From Strigamia acuminata (taxonomy: Eukaryota; Arthropoda; Chilopoda; Geophilomorpha; Linotaeniidae), in the NCBI GenBank assembly GCA_949358305.1, contig OX442314.1:2607087-2671086 (forward strand): a DNA stretch of 64,000 nucleotides, read 5' to 3'. Numbering within the stretch: position 1 is the stretch's first letter; every line of letters starts with the position of its first letter. The position numbers and the translations under genes are program-made. Positions 31,212-38,598 of this stretch are shown piece after piece. The notes under the pieces were generated by a model, which had not been told where the DNA came from, made no database searches, and worked only from the letters and a program-made list of their open reading frames with translations.

Positions 31212-31426
31212 CGTCGCTATTTTTTAATTACTTAATATATATATATTTTTTAAAAAGAATTACTTAATTAATTACTTAATATATATATTTTTTTAAAAAG
31301 AATTACTTAATTAATTACTTAATATATATATATTTTTTAAAAGAGAATTACTTAATTAATTACTTAATATATATTTTTTTTAAAAAGAATTACGGTATTT
31401 AATTAATTACTTAATATATATTTTTT
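31212..31426. repeat. tandem AT-rich repeats upstream of the major capsid gene
   Basis: About five units of roughly 45-50 bp, each combining AAAAAGAATTACTTAATTAA with a TTACTTAATATATATATTTT stretch, fill the gap. On the minus strand each unit presents an AATATATAT TATA-like box before the capsid start. Repeated promoter-like boxes ahead of the most abundant virion protein are suggestive of regulation (inference). Confidence 0.75.
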
Positions 31427-31588
31427 TTAAAAAGAATTTATATATTCTCGATTATCTGGCCGTATCGAAGACTTTATAATTTTTATATTTCCACCTCTAA
31501 TCGACGAGGGTGTCTTGACAGTGGCAGTGTTGGAGCTGGTGCTGGGGGTATTACTTGCCGTTACGTTCTTATTAAAAATTAACGGCAT
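31427..31588 (-). CDS. small Ser/Thr-rich ORF between capsid genes (53 aa)
   Basis: A 53-aa ORF begins MPLIFNKNVT, continues with a Ser/Thr/Asn-rich stretch, then IRGGNIKIIKSSIRPD, and ends shortly before the repeat region. It sits in the leftward cluster, 10 bp after the penton stop. The spacing and start context fit a real gene. I recognise no family; a minor virion or cement peptide is possible, by position only. Confidence 0.5.
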   Translation of the reverse strand: MPLIFNKNVTASNTPSTSSNTATVKTPSSIRGGNIKIIKSSIRPDNREYINSF

Positions 31589-31598
31589 GTTTTTTTAA

Positions 31599-32369
31599 TT
31601 ACGCTTTAATTAATTTTCGTAAGTGTAAACGTGTAGTAAAAATTTCTCCTCTCAGATTCAGTGGTTTATCGTCTTGATCGGTCAACCAGATCCTGACTTC
31701 GTGTATTTTAGATTGATTTTTCACCGGCAAGTAAACTATGTTATACGGCATTTCTACTATTTTGAAGCCTGGCGGGACATTAGGAAAAAATGCGTATATG
31801 ATCGGAGCCGTCTTCCCGTTTTTATAAGAGTCGGTAATAAGATCACAATGGACCAGGATAGTGTTAATGTGAAAAATGTTCACCGGATTAATGGATTCGC
31901 TTCTACCTACACCGTATTTCTTTGTTTTGAGACCGAATAATTTAGCCATACTTCTATTTTCCGAAAAATTGGCCCCGTAACTGGCATCGCTAATCACTAA
32001 TGTCGTGGACAGAGTATTATAATTGGCCACGATGTCGATGAAAGGTGCGTCGTCTTTCATATTCCAGTGTCCTCTGGATTTCATTTCGGTATGTATGTAC
32101 GAGATAATGTCGGCAAGTTCGTAACAACCCACGGGAACGATGATGTCGTAGTTGAGCGTACCTATAATACGAGCGGGGACGTTCACATCTACTTCAACAG
32201 TGTAGTATTTGAACACGTTGTTGTCCTCGGTTATATTTGGCATTGTGTAAAATGTCTCGAGGCTCACTAATCCCAATTCGTATTCGTCGTCACCCAAAAT
32301 TAAAGGTGAGCTAAAAGTAGTGAGGAAATCCGATTTCGTACTGCTTAGTACGATAGACATGGTAATCAC
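31599..32369 (-). CDS. Polinton minor capsid (penton-like) protein
   Basis: A 256-aa protein beginning with a (S/T)-x-F-(L/T)-T-x-F-S-x-P-(L/I)-x-L segment (SDFLTTFSSPLILGDDEYEL) and ending in a VRIWLTDQDDKPLNLRGE block followed by TTRLHLRKL. Both are hallmarks of the penton-like minor capsid proteins of Polintons and adintoviruses. Predicted fold from the family: single jelly-roll forming pentamers at capsid vertices. The internal YELADIISYIHTEM and SMAKLFGL segments also fit. It lies between the conserved 407-aa gene and the small ORF, same strand. Confidence 0.9.
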   Translation of the reverse strand: MITMSIVLSSTKSDFLTTFSSPLILGDDEYELGLVSLETFYTMPNITEDNNVFKYYTVEVDVNVPARIIGTLNYDIIVPVGCYELADIISYIHTEMKSRGHWNMKDDAPFIDIVANYNTLSTTLVISDASYGANFSENRSMAKLFGLKTKKYGVGRSESINPVNIFHINTILVHCDLITDSYKNGKTAPIIYAFFPNVPPGFKIVEMPYNIVYLPVKNQSKIHEVRIWLTDQDDKPLNLRGEIFTTRLHLRKLIKA

Positions 32370-32387
32370 GATTATTATTACTTTTTT

Positions 32388-33611
32388 TTAATTCGCGAGA
32401 ATTTTCTTTCGCATGTTTTCAAACTTGGTTTTATCGAGGATTCTTTCCTCTTTCAGTTCCATAAGTATTTCCACAATTTCGTTGTCGTGAGACTGGTTTC
32501 CAGCATCCCGTGATGCATGCAACAATCGCAGCCTGTCTATTAATTCGTCCGGGTTATTGTAATACTTGTAGTCTACGGAGTTGTGCGGCCGAAACGTTTT
32601 CGTGACACCTTTGCCAGCTTGGGGTGTGTTCTTGCCAGCTTGGGATGTTGTCTTTGGACGATTTTTATACAGTTCCCAAATTCGTTTAACCACTGTCATA
32701 TACTTTTCTCCTTTACTAGACTTTGGCATATTAGTTGCCGAATTGTTCTTTTTAAATAACCCTTGACTAGAAATGAGAATCCTGCCGTAATCCACAAAAT
32801 TTTGGTCTGTCATAGTTCCTTCAATCGGTGGAAGTTTTTGCATGAGGAGATGCATTAATGTTGGAGTTCGTGGATACTTTACGTTTTTCACAAGTATATG
32901 AGTTGGAAAGAATTTAACTTCTTCGACTCCTATTTTAAATTTTGAATCATACGGGTCATATCTAATTCCAAACACCGTATCTAAATGAGCCGCATTTTCG
33001 GCGTAATATTTCAAGAACTCTTGCTGTACTGCGTTTTCCGATTCTTTGTCCGTCATTTTTAATTCGAGACTTTTTCTTATGTCGCGTTGATATTTTATAT
33101 TTGGAAGCACATGAGCAAATTGCCAATCATCATCATCAACATCATCTTCTACGAGGCTCGTCTCTCCCTCTCTTTGAAATGAAACATTTTCCTCTTCATT
33201 CCCATCATCCCGGCCAAACTTAAGTCGAGGAGTTTCAATTTTACTCGAGGACAAGCTTTGGCGACTGAACTGCCTTTTTAAGGATGAACTTTCCCAAGGT
33301 AAGAGCGGTGATTCTAGATCCATTTCGTACTTTAAATTATGGGACTTACTTGTAATGGGTGTGAAAGATGACAACTCTCTTTTAATGGGAGTGGAAGGTG
33401 AGGATTTGAAAGTCGTAGGTGGTAGAGCAAGGGGTGGAGATAGTTGCTGCTGCTGCTGCGGCAGGCTATGCAATGCAGCAGTTACAGGTTTGAAGAATGC
33501 ACCGAGCGCTTCATCTTCGGATCCTCTGTTTAACTTATCTTGCAGAAACTTTTTTTTCAAGCTCTGTTTTAATTTCTCGTAATTTCCACGCTGCTGTTTA
33601 TTCATGTTCAT
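32388..33611 (-). CDS. conserved Polinton protein of unknown function (407 aa)
   Basis: The N terminus is basic and Gln-rich (KLKQSLKKKFLQDKL; a short CAG run encodes QQQQQ), followed by a Ser/Pro-rich disordered region to about residue 150. The C-terminal half (about 180-407) is folded-looking, with FGIRYD then KIGVEEVKFFPTHILVKN, a GLFKKN region, and NNPDELIDRLRLLHASRDAG with a following NEIVEI motif. That block is found in a recurrent Polinton/adintovirus gene with no assigned role. Its start overlaps the ATPase stop by 14 nt. Position between the ATPase and penton genes suggests a virion or assembly role. Confidence 0.75.
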   Translation of the reverse strand: MNMNKQQRGNYEKLKQSLKKKFLQDKLNRGSEDEALGAFFKPVTAALHSLPQQQQQLSPPLALPPTTFKSSPSTPIKRELSSFTPITSKSHNLKYEMDLESPLLPWESSSLKRQFSRQSLSSSKIETPRLKFGRDDGNEEENVSFQREGETSLVEDDVDDDDWQFAHVLPNIKYQRDIRKSLELKMTDKESENAVQQEFLKYYAENAAHLDTVFGIRYDPYDSKFKIGVEEVKFFPTHILVKNVKYPRTPTLMHLLMQKLPPIEGTMTDQNFVDYGRILISSQGLFKKNNSATNMPKSSKGEKYMTVVKRIWELYKNRPKTTSQAGKNTPQAGKGVTKTFRPHNSVDYKYYNNPDELIDRLRLLHASRDAGNQSHDNEIVEILMELKEERILDKTKFENMRKKILAN

Positions 33612-34275
33612 TTTTTAAAAATGGGGAAAATTTATTTTTATATCTCCCGCTCGACATAGACTTGGTCTTGTCAATGGTGAGAAAGCCAAACGTATCATCA
33701 TCCCAACACGACTTACACATGTCTCTGAATCGAACGTACGTCATGTCCGTTCCAACATGGTTGTCAAAAACGTGTTTCATGTTTCTTTCGTCTTGTCTGA
33801 ACATGATTATTAAATTGGCATTGTCTCTTATCACCTGTTTTGGGATTCGGCTATAAGTCTGACACAAGTAAAAAGAGTCTACGTTACTATGACGGCCCTG
33901 GGCAAAATATTTCTCAATATTATGTTGCTTGTCGGTCATCACATCATCAAACACAAAAATAGACTTGTTCACGGATTTATCAAAAAGTTGTTCGGGAGAC
34001 GGCACATCCTCGTTGCTCGGGAAGAAATGAGCTACCTGTTTGCCCAATTCCGATTCTAGATCCTCGAACAACTCTCTTAACCGCTCGTATTTTGGTTGAA
34101 ATAAAGTTTTAGAAAACACCATCAGCTTGTCGAACCGTAGCCAATGCAGGAAGTTTAGCAACAGATTCGTTTTCCCACATTCAGCCGGGCCACACATGAT
34201 GCATCTTATGTTTTTTGGCAGAATCGACTTATCACATTTATCCAAACGCCCCGTGTCAAAATTTATGACATTCAT
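33598..34275 (-). CDS. ATP: Polinton DNA-packaging ATPase (FtsK/HerA, A32-like)
   Basis: A 225-aa ATPase with Walker A in CGPAECGKTNLLLNFL (about residues 28-43), Walker B in KSIFVFDDVMTD (about 105-116), and the downstream FAQGRHSNVDSFYLCQTYSR segment typical of the packaging ATPases of Polintons, adintoviruses and virophages. It would translocate DNA into preformed capsids. It heads the leftward virion block; its start codon is only 36 bp from the start of the rightward zinc-ribbon ORF, and its 3' end overlaps the next gene. Confidence 0.93.
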   Translation of the reverse strand: MNVINFDTGRLDKCDKSILPKNIRCIMCGPAECGKTNLLLNFLHWLRFDKLMVFSKTLFQPKYERLRELFEDLESELGKQVAHFFPSNEDVPSPEQLFDKSVNKSIFVFDDVMTDKQHNIEKYFAQGRHSNVDSFYLCQTYSRIPKQVIRDNANLIIMFRQDERNMKHVFDNHVGTDMTYVRFRDMCKSCWDDDTFGFLTIDKTKSMSSGRYKNKFSPFLKNEHE

Positions 34276-34311
34276 TTTTTATATTCCCGTAATAAAAAAA
34301 AGAAGACAAAC
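34276..34311. promoter_or_regulatory. 36-bp divergent intergenic region
   Basis: Only 36 bases separate the ATPase start (minus) from the zinc-ribbon start (plus). The sequence is a T-run, ATATTCCCGTAAT and an A-run. Core promoters for both blocks must lie here or within coding sequence. Confidence 0.55.
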
Positions 34312-34476
34312 ATGTTTTGCGTTAAATGTAAAAAGTCTACTCCTACCGGCACGTTGGAAATGGGAGTCACTAAAAACAACAGAGCCTACAAAAGAGGTAA
34401 ATGCTTGGCATGCGGGACCTTGAAATATCAGTTCATAAAAAAAAAAAATCTCCAGCAACCGGAAAAGGACTTTTGA
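34312..34476 (+). CDS. zinc-ribbon ORF, frame-split N-terminal part of the PLA2 protein
   Basis: A 54-aa ORF starting MFCVKCKKSTPTGTLEMG and containing a second Cys pair (CLACGTLKYQF), i.e. a four-Cys zinc ribbon. In related Polintons and adintoviruses such a ribbon directly precedes the phospholipase domain in one polypeptide. Here the frame changes at a run of 12 A (34437-34448): the phospholipase continues in the -1 frame, while this frame ends at TGA 34474. It could be a programmed slip, a real one-base mutation, or a homopolymer sequencing error. Confidence 0.7.
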   Translation: MFCVKCKKSTPTGTLEMGVTKNNRAYKRGKCLACGTLKYQFIKKKNLQQPEKDF

Positions 34477-34805
34477 ATAAACTAATCAATAAATTACCGG
34501 TAGAAATGCATATCCCTGGGTACAATTATTGCGGTCCAGGCACAAAATTAGATAAGCGTTTAGCTAGAGGTGATAAAGGCATAAACCCATTGGATGAAGC
34601 GTGCAAGCTGCACGACATTGCTTACATAAATGAGAACTTAGAAGCCAGACACGAAGCAGACAGAAAGTTGGTCGAAGCATGTGTTTTAATCATCTCCGAT
34701 CCAACAGTCAGTTTAAGCACAAAATTAGCCGCCAAAGCAATCAAAGCAACGTTCAATACCAAACTTAAACTGGGAATGGGACTAAAAAAAAAAAAAAATG
34801 CCTGA
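34401..34805 (+). CDS. parvovirus-type phospholipase A2 domain protein
   Basis: The open frame contains the PLA2 calcium loop (NYCGPGTKLDKR), then INPLDEACKLHDIAYI with the catalytic His-Asp pair, followed by HEADRKLVEACV. This is the secreted-PLA2 fold found in parvovirus VP1 and Polinton/adintovirus proteins, where it is thought to help particles breach endosomal membranes. The first in-frame Met (34401) is probably not the real start; the family layout expects the zinc ribbon at 34312 as the N terminus. The C-terminal end is basic (LKKKKNA) and its TGA overlaps the integrase ATG by 8 nt. All visible active-site residues are intact. Confidence 0.85.
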   Translation: MLGMRDLEISVHKKKKSPATGKGLLNKLINKLPVEMHIPGYNYCGPGTKLDKRLARGDKGINPLDEACKLHDIAYINENLEARHEADRKLVEACVLIISDPTVSLSTKLAAKAIKATFNTKLKLGMGLKKKKNA

Positions 34806-35751
34806 CATAGAACAACTGGTATCTGAATTACATAAGCCGGCACGTAGGCATTACGTCAGACGTCCGGTCGTATCTTTTGCAATCAACGACTTATGGCAGA
34901 TCGATTTAGTCGAATTGATACCTTTTTCCCGTGTAAACAAAGGTTATAAATACTTATTAACGGTTATAGATGCGTTCTCTAAATATGCGTATGCGGTTCC
35001 CATCAAATCAAAGACTGGCAAAGAGGTAACCGCTGCATTTGAAAAGGTGCTTGTCAAAGCGGGGAATAAGGGGCCGGTCAACATGGCATCCGATTGGGGG
35101 AAAGAATTCTACAATTCCCATTTCAAGGCACTGGTCAAAAAGTTCAACATCAACCATTTTTCCACACACTCGCCGTTGAAAGCGAGCATGGTCGAGCGGT
35201 TCAATCGCACGCTCAAAGAGCGCATGTACAGGCATTTTACTTTGAAAGGTTCGAGGAATTGGATTACTATCTTACCCCAATTGATGACCCGTTATAACTC
35301 TTCGGTTCACCGTACGACCAACATGAAACCCAAAGATGTGGCTCCCAAACATGAAAAGGCGCTCAGACTAAAATTACTTCCCGAACCAGCAACGTCCAAG
35401 CCTAAATTCAAAGTGGGCGACCGAGTGCGTATTTCCAAATCCAAATCCATATTTGACAAAGGGTTTTTGCAAAATTGGACTAATGAAATCTTTACAATTG
35501 ATAAAGTGGACACGACGTATGAACCTCCAATTTTCAAATTGAAAGACAGTTTGGGAGAATCGATCGAAGGTTCCTTTTACCGTGAAGAACTCCAAAAAAC
35601 TGAAACCAGGGTAGATGATCCCTACTTGATCGAGAAAGTCATTAGAAAAAAGAAAAACAGCGATGGATCATGGAAGTACCTAGTGAAATGGGTCGGCTAC
35701 GATCAGAAGCATAATTCATGGGTGGATGATCTCATCGACATTAAAAAATGA
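34798..35751 (+). CDS. INT: Polinton retroviral-type integrase with chromodomain
   Basis: A 317-aa integrase. The DDE core has Asp in LWQIDLVEL, Asp in ASDWGKEF and Glu in SMVERFNRT (about 33 residues after the second Asp). An SH3-like segment follows (FKVGDRVRIS), and the last ~45 residues form a chromodomain (YLIEKVIRKKK; LVKWVGYDQKHNSWVDD). It inserts the element into host DNA; the chromodomain may steer it to methylated histones. It overlaps the PLA2 ORF upstream (8 nt) and the second protease downstream (ATGA, 4 nt), hinting at one rightward transcript with coupled translation. Confidence 0.95.
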   Translation: MPDIEQLVSELHKPARRHYVRRPVVSFAINDLWQIDLVELIPFSRVNKGYKYLLTVIDAFSKYAYAVPIKSKTGKEVTAAFEKVLVKAGNKGPVNMASDWGKEFYNSHFKALVKKFNINHFSTHSPLKASMVERFNRTLKERMYRHFTLKGSRNWITILPQLMTRYNSSVHRTTNMKPKDVAPKHEKALRLKLLPEPATSKPKFKVGDRVRISKSKSIFDKGFLQNWTNEIFTIDKVDTTYEPPIFKLKDSLGESIEGSFYREELQKTETRVDDPYLIEKVIRKKKNSDGSWKYLVKWVGYDQKHNSWVDDLIDIKK

Positions 35752-36167
35752 ATAACGTGGAAATTTACAACTGGGCGAAGAATAAACTACGTATCGCTCA
35801 CTTCAACAACGTGTTGCCCATCGATTGCTTGAAACCGCTCGCGAATCACCGGGGCAAGAATGAAAGCTTCGTCATCAATTTAGACCCATCGACGGGTGGT
35901 GGTACCCATTGGGTCAGCTTGTATCTTTGCAATGACAGAGGCATATACTTTGATAATTTGGGAAACGTTCCACCTAAAGAGATCATTGATTTTGTCGGAA
36001 GAGACGTTACCCTAGATTATGCTACAAAAGAAATGTATTCGTTGACAAAAGAAGATTCTTGCGGGATGTTTTGCCTCTTTGCGCTCTATTTAGCAGCCAA
36101 TCTTAATCTCAGGCAGAATACAATCATTAAAATCATTCGAGGAATGAATAATCTTGAGTTGTTGTAA
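35748..36167 (+). CDS. second adenain-like cysteine protease (PRO2), altered active site
   Basis: This 139-aa protein has the C48/adenain layout: His in GGTHWVSLYL, acidic/Asn region in IYFDNLGNVPPKEI, nucleophile in DSCGMFCLFAL. The residue seven before the Cys, Gln in PRO1 and in adenain, is Ser here (SLTKEDSC). So the His and Cys remain but the oxyanion-hole Gln is not conserved, unless a neighbouring side chain replaces it. It starts in a 4-nt ATGA overlap with the integrase stop. Possible roles are a protease with other specificity, a deubiquitinase or deSUMOylase-like accessory, or a regulatory pseudo-protease. PRO1 and PRO2 look like distant paralogues. Confidence 0.85.
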   Translation: MNNVEIYNWAKNKLRIAHFNNVLPIDCLKPLANHRGKNESFVINLDPSTGGGTHWVSLYLCNDRGIYFDNLGNVPPKEIIDFVGRDVTLDYATKEMYSLTKEDSCGMFCLFALYLAANLNLRQNTIIKIIRGMNNLELL

Positions 36168-36341
36168 AGTAAACCCAATTTCCATTTTTCTCAAAAAAAT
36201 GAAATTATTTAAGAAGTTAAAACAATCCTAATTTGAAATCAACAAAGATTCGCACAAAACCTTGCGGAAAGTCTGCAAACAAGCACGGGCATGTGTTAAA
36301 GTCCGTGTCAAATCAAAAATGAAACCGTAACAAAAATTTTC

Positions 36342-36353
36342 TATATATAAAAA
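36342..36353 (+). promoter_or_regulatory. TATA box for the right-arm accessory ORFs
   Basis: TATATATAAAAA lies 47 bp upstream of the ATG at 36400, with TTCACTT sequence about 25 bp further. It resembles the TATA box ahead of the polymerase gene of this element. Confidence 0.5.
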
Positions 36354-36399
36354 AGCAACATTATTATATTCACTTCAATTTGAGAAAGAAAAGAATTAA

Positions 36400-36681
36400 A
36401 TGTATCTCTTTCAACTCCAACAGAACAAAACTACCGATGAAAAGAAAATAATTTTGAAACATTTATCCTTATTTTTATTGGTCCATTATGGTGGCTCAAT
36501 AGATCAGAGAACCGATTCGTTACTTTTGTGGCGACCGGCATTTCAGATCAAGATTCAAACTCTGGTGGAGAAACTTGGAAGATTTTCCAGTGAGAATATT
36601 GAACACGTCAAATACGTACACGACAATGTAACTATCGCCGAAATCCAGGAATTGGCTGAAATAAGTCATTTATTCGGCTAA
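36400..36681 (+). CDS. Polinton accessory ORF A (93 aa)
   Basis: A 93-aa ORF behind a TATA box in the right arm. It is mainly helical: KKIILKHLSLFLLVHYGG, then RTDSLLLWRPAFQIKIQTLV, then a C-terminal IAEIQELAEISHLFG. No known domain, signal peptide or LxCxE motif. It can be loosely aligned with the 96-aa ORF downstream (hydrophobic helix, aromatic middle, charged helix), so the two may be old duplicates. Small accessory genes in this position vary between adintovirus-like elements and may act on the host cell (inference). Confidence 0.6.
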   Translation: MYLFQLQQNKTTDEKKIILKHLSLFLLVHYGGSIDQRTDSLLLWRPAFQIKIQTLVEKLGRFSSENIEHVKYVHDNVTIAEIQELAEISHLFG

Positions 36682-37080
36682 ATGCTACTCTATATATATA
36701 ATGCGGCATTATGTAATTAATTATCACAAGTTTTTAAAATAATATTTATATTGTTAATTTTACTGTTTTTTCTCTGAATAAGGAAATAGTCTTTTGATTA
36801 ATTGGGTGTAATTACAAATTATATTTCACATATTAAATCTGGAAATAAAAATGAATATGTGAATAAACACCTGATTTAATTCAAAACACGTGACCATGTA
36901 ATTATATTAAAGCAGCGTGACTCATCCGGCAAATGCATAATAAATAAATAAATTTTAAAAAATATAAATAAAATTGCTTTTAAATAAATTTTCAATTAAA
37001 AATAAATTAAAAATATAGTATGTAAACATCATTTTAATTAAATTTTCAATTAAAAATAAATTATTTCTCAGCTGAATAAC
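36682..37080. other. AT-rich spacer between accessory ORFs
   Basis: The sequence is AT-rich with TATATATATAATGCGGC near 36692 and repeated TTTTCAATTAAAAATAAATT blocks near 36990 and 37043. It probably holds regulatory sequence for the next ORF. No coding content is seen. Confidence 0.5.
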
Positions 37081-37371
37081 ATGGAATTTTTTTGTGCAAC
37101 TTATGAAAAAAGTGAGAAAATATTACTGCAAATAATCTTTGAACTTATAAGTAGATGGGGGGCTGAAATTACAGATATAAATAATTTTGCATTTGTATTT
37201 CGCATTGATGGACAATTTCCTGAACTAAGCAAAATAATAAAAAGAGCAAGAATAATACATGATTCTCTCAACTCAGAAACAAGAGTACACATAAGGCAGT
37301 TGTATCAAATTATTCCGGGCAAGAAAATTAAGGATATAGATTTTTTTGATGAAGAGAATGAATGTTTATAA
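37081..37371 (+). CDS. Polinton accessory ORF B (96 aa)
   Basis: This 96-aa ORF starts MEFFCATYEKSEKILLQIIF and contains an aromatic middle (FAFVFRIDGQFPELSK) and a basic helix (IIKRARIIHDSLNSETRVHI). Composition and layout resemble accessory ORF A. No database family comes to mind. It ends 3 bp before the Cys-rich 58-aa ORF, suggesting a shared transcript. Confidence 0.6.
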   Translation: MEFFCATYEKSEKILLQIIFELISRWGAEITDINNFAFVFRIDGQFPELSKIIKRARIIHDSLNSETRVHIRQLYQIIPGKKIKDIDFFDEENECL

Positions 37372-37374
37372 AAA

Positions 37375-37551
37375 ATGGAGTTTTATGAACATACTAGAGC
37401 ATTCTTACGCCATTCATTTAACAGTGTCTTGTTTAATTGTGACGTATGTAATCATTGCAGTGCCCCCTGTTCTGCTAACTCGTTTGTCAATGTAAAAAAA
37501 AATTTTGAAAAACAAATAAAATGTGTAAAAGAATTTTTAATTAAAAGCTGA
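37375..37551 (+). CDS. Polinton accessory ORF C, small Cys-rich protein (58 aa)
   Basis: A 58-aa ORF starting MEFYEHTRAFLRHSF, with a dense Cys cluster NCDVCNHCSAPCSANS, i.e. a CxxCxxCxxxC arrangement that could bind a metal. It ends with a Lys-rich helix. Its first residues (MEFY) echo the MEFF start of ORF B. It is short, but the close spacing to ORF B and the Cys pattern argue for a real gene. No LxCxE motif is present. Small zinc-binding accessory proteins are common in small DNA viruses; function here is unknown. Confidence 0.5.
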   Translation: MEFYEHTRAFLRHSFNSVLFNCDVCNHCSAPCSANSFVNVKKNFEKQIKCVKEFLIKS

Positions 37552-38336
37552 ATAAAATTATTTTTCTTTACAATTTATTATTCATTTATTTCTGATTGAG
37601 TCACTTTGAAAACCTGTTTTTCTGACTCATTAAAAAAAAATCTCTAAAGGCTATTTTTGTTTTTAAAGAGCAAAAGCCTTCGGGGGGGGGGAAATTTAAT
37701 TGCTGGTGAGGAAAAAAATATTTTCATTCGACTGTTTAACATTTTTTTTTTGTTTTTTTTTGTTTTGATAAATGTTTATCAATTTGTTTGTTTGATCACA
37801 TATCCGTTTTTCCTACAAGATATATTACATGCTGTCACATGGCTTACTTTTAACACAGCTGGTTTTGGAAAGTTCCATTACTTAGAAGGAATAAAATTTT
37901 CATTTGTAAATGAAAATTATTAATTATAAAAGTTAAAATGGAATTAAAAAGAATCAAATGAGAATTCATTTGATTTTTTCTAATGGATAGTTTTAATTCT
38001 AATTCCATTTCATTTTTAAATTGGTTTAATAAATTCCAACTTTAATATCTATTAACAAATAAAAACTTTCTTTCAATTAACTTTTTCTTATTTAAAAATA
38101 AGTTTTATTTTTTTTTGTAAATAGAATTAAAATAAGGAATTAATAACAACACACAGGACAAAAAAATCAAACGAATTCTCATTTTAAATTGTGTTAATAC
38201 ATTTCAACTCTTTTGCAATTAAACTGGTCTTTCAACTAGGTCACATTTCATTTGTGAATAAAAAAAATTTCCCCAGGGGCAATTGAATTTTTATTTAAAA
38301 TGAAATTGTTTTTAGGTCAAATAAAGATAATTCAAT
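37552..38336. other. AT-rich right-arm DNA of the Polinton
   Basis: The region contains homopolymer runs (G9 near 37683, several T-runs) and inverted AT-rich blocks such as AATCAAATGAGAATTCATTT near 37953. An 88-codon ORF at 37657-37923 crosses these runs and is probably fortuitous. No supported gene is present. Confidence 0.5.
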
Positions 38337-38518
38337 TTATTTGCAGATAAATGTATTAAGATTTTTTAATAAAAAAGTCAATTGAAATGTTTAATAGGAA
38401 ATGTAAAAATTCTTAATACATTTATTTGTAAATGAAATGAATTAGACATTTTACATTTCCTATTAAACATTTCAATTGACTTTTTTATTAAAAAATCTTA
38501 ATACATTTATTTACAAAT
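38337..38518. repeat. large AT-rich palindrome in the Polinton right arm
   Basis: Two nearly perfect ~70-bp arms (38337-38407 and 38449-38518), each containing GTCAATTGAAATGTTTAATA or its complement, flank a ~40-bp centre. The arms also share TTTGTAAAT/TAATA words with the left-arm 64-bp repeats. It could extrude as a cruciform. Confidence 0.85.
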
Positions 38519-38598
38519 GAATTGAATTTTAATTAAAATAAGAAATAATTGCAAATATAAATACATGAAATAAGAAATAAGTACAAATATAAATATAG

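Noticed and set aside
36400-37551. Retinoblastoma-binding LxCxE motif in accessory ORFs
   Set aside because: No LxCxE occurs in any of the three ORFs; only a Cys cluster in the 58-aa ORF.
37657-37923. 88-codon plus ORF in the Polinton right arm
   Set aside because: It crosses long G and T homopolymers and has no conserved feature; probably chance.
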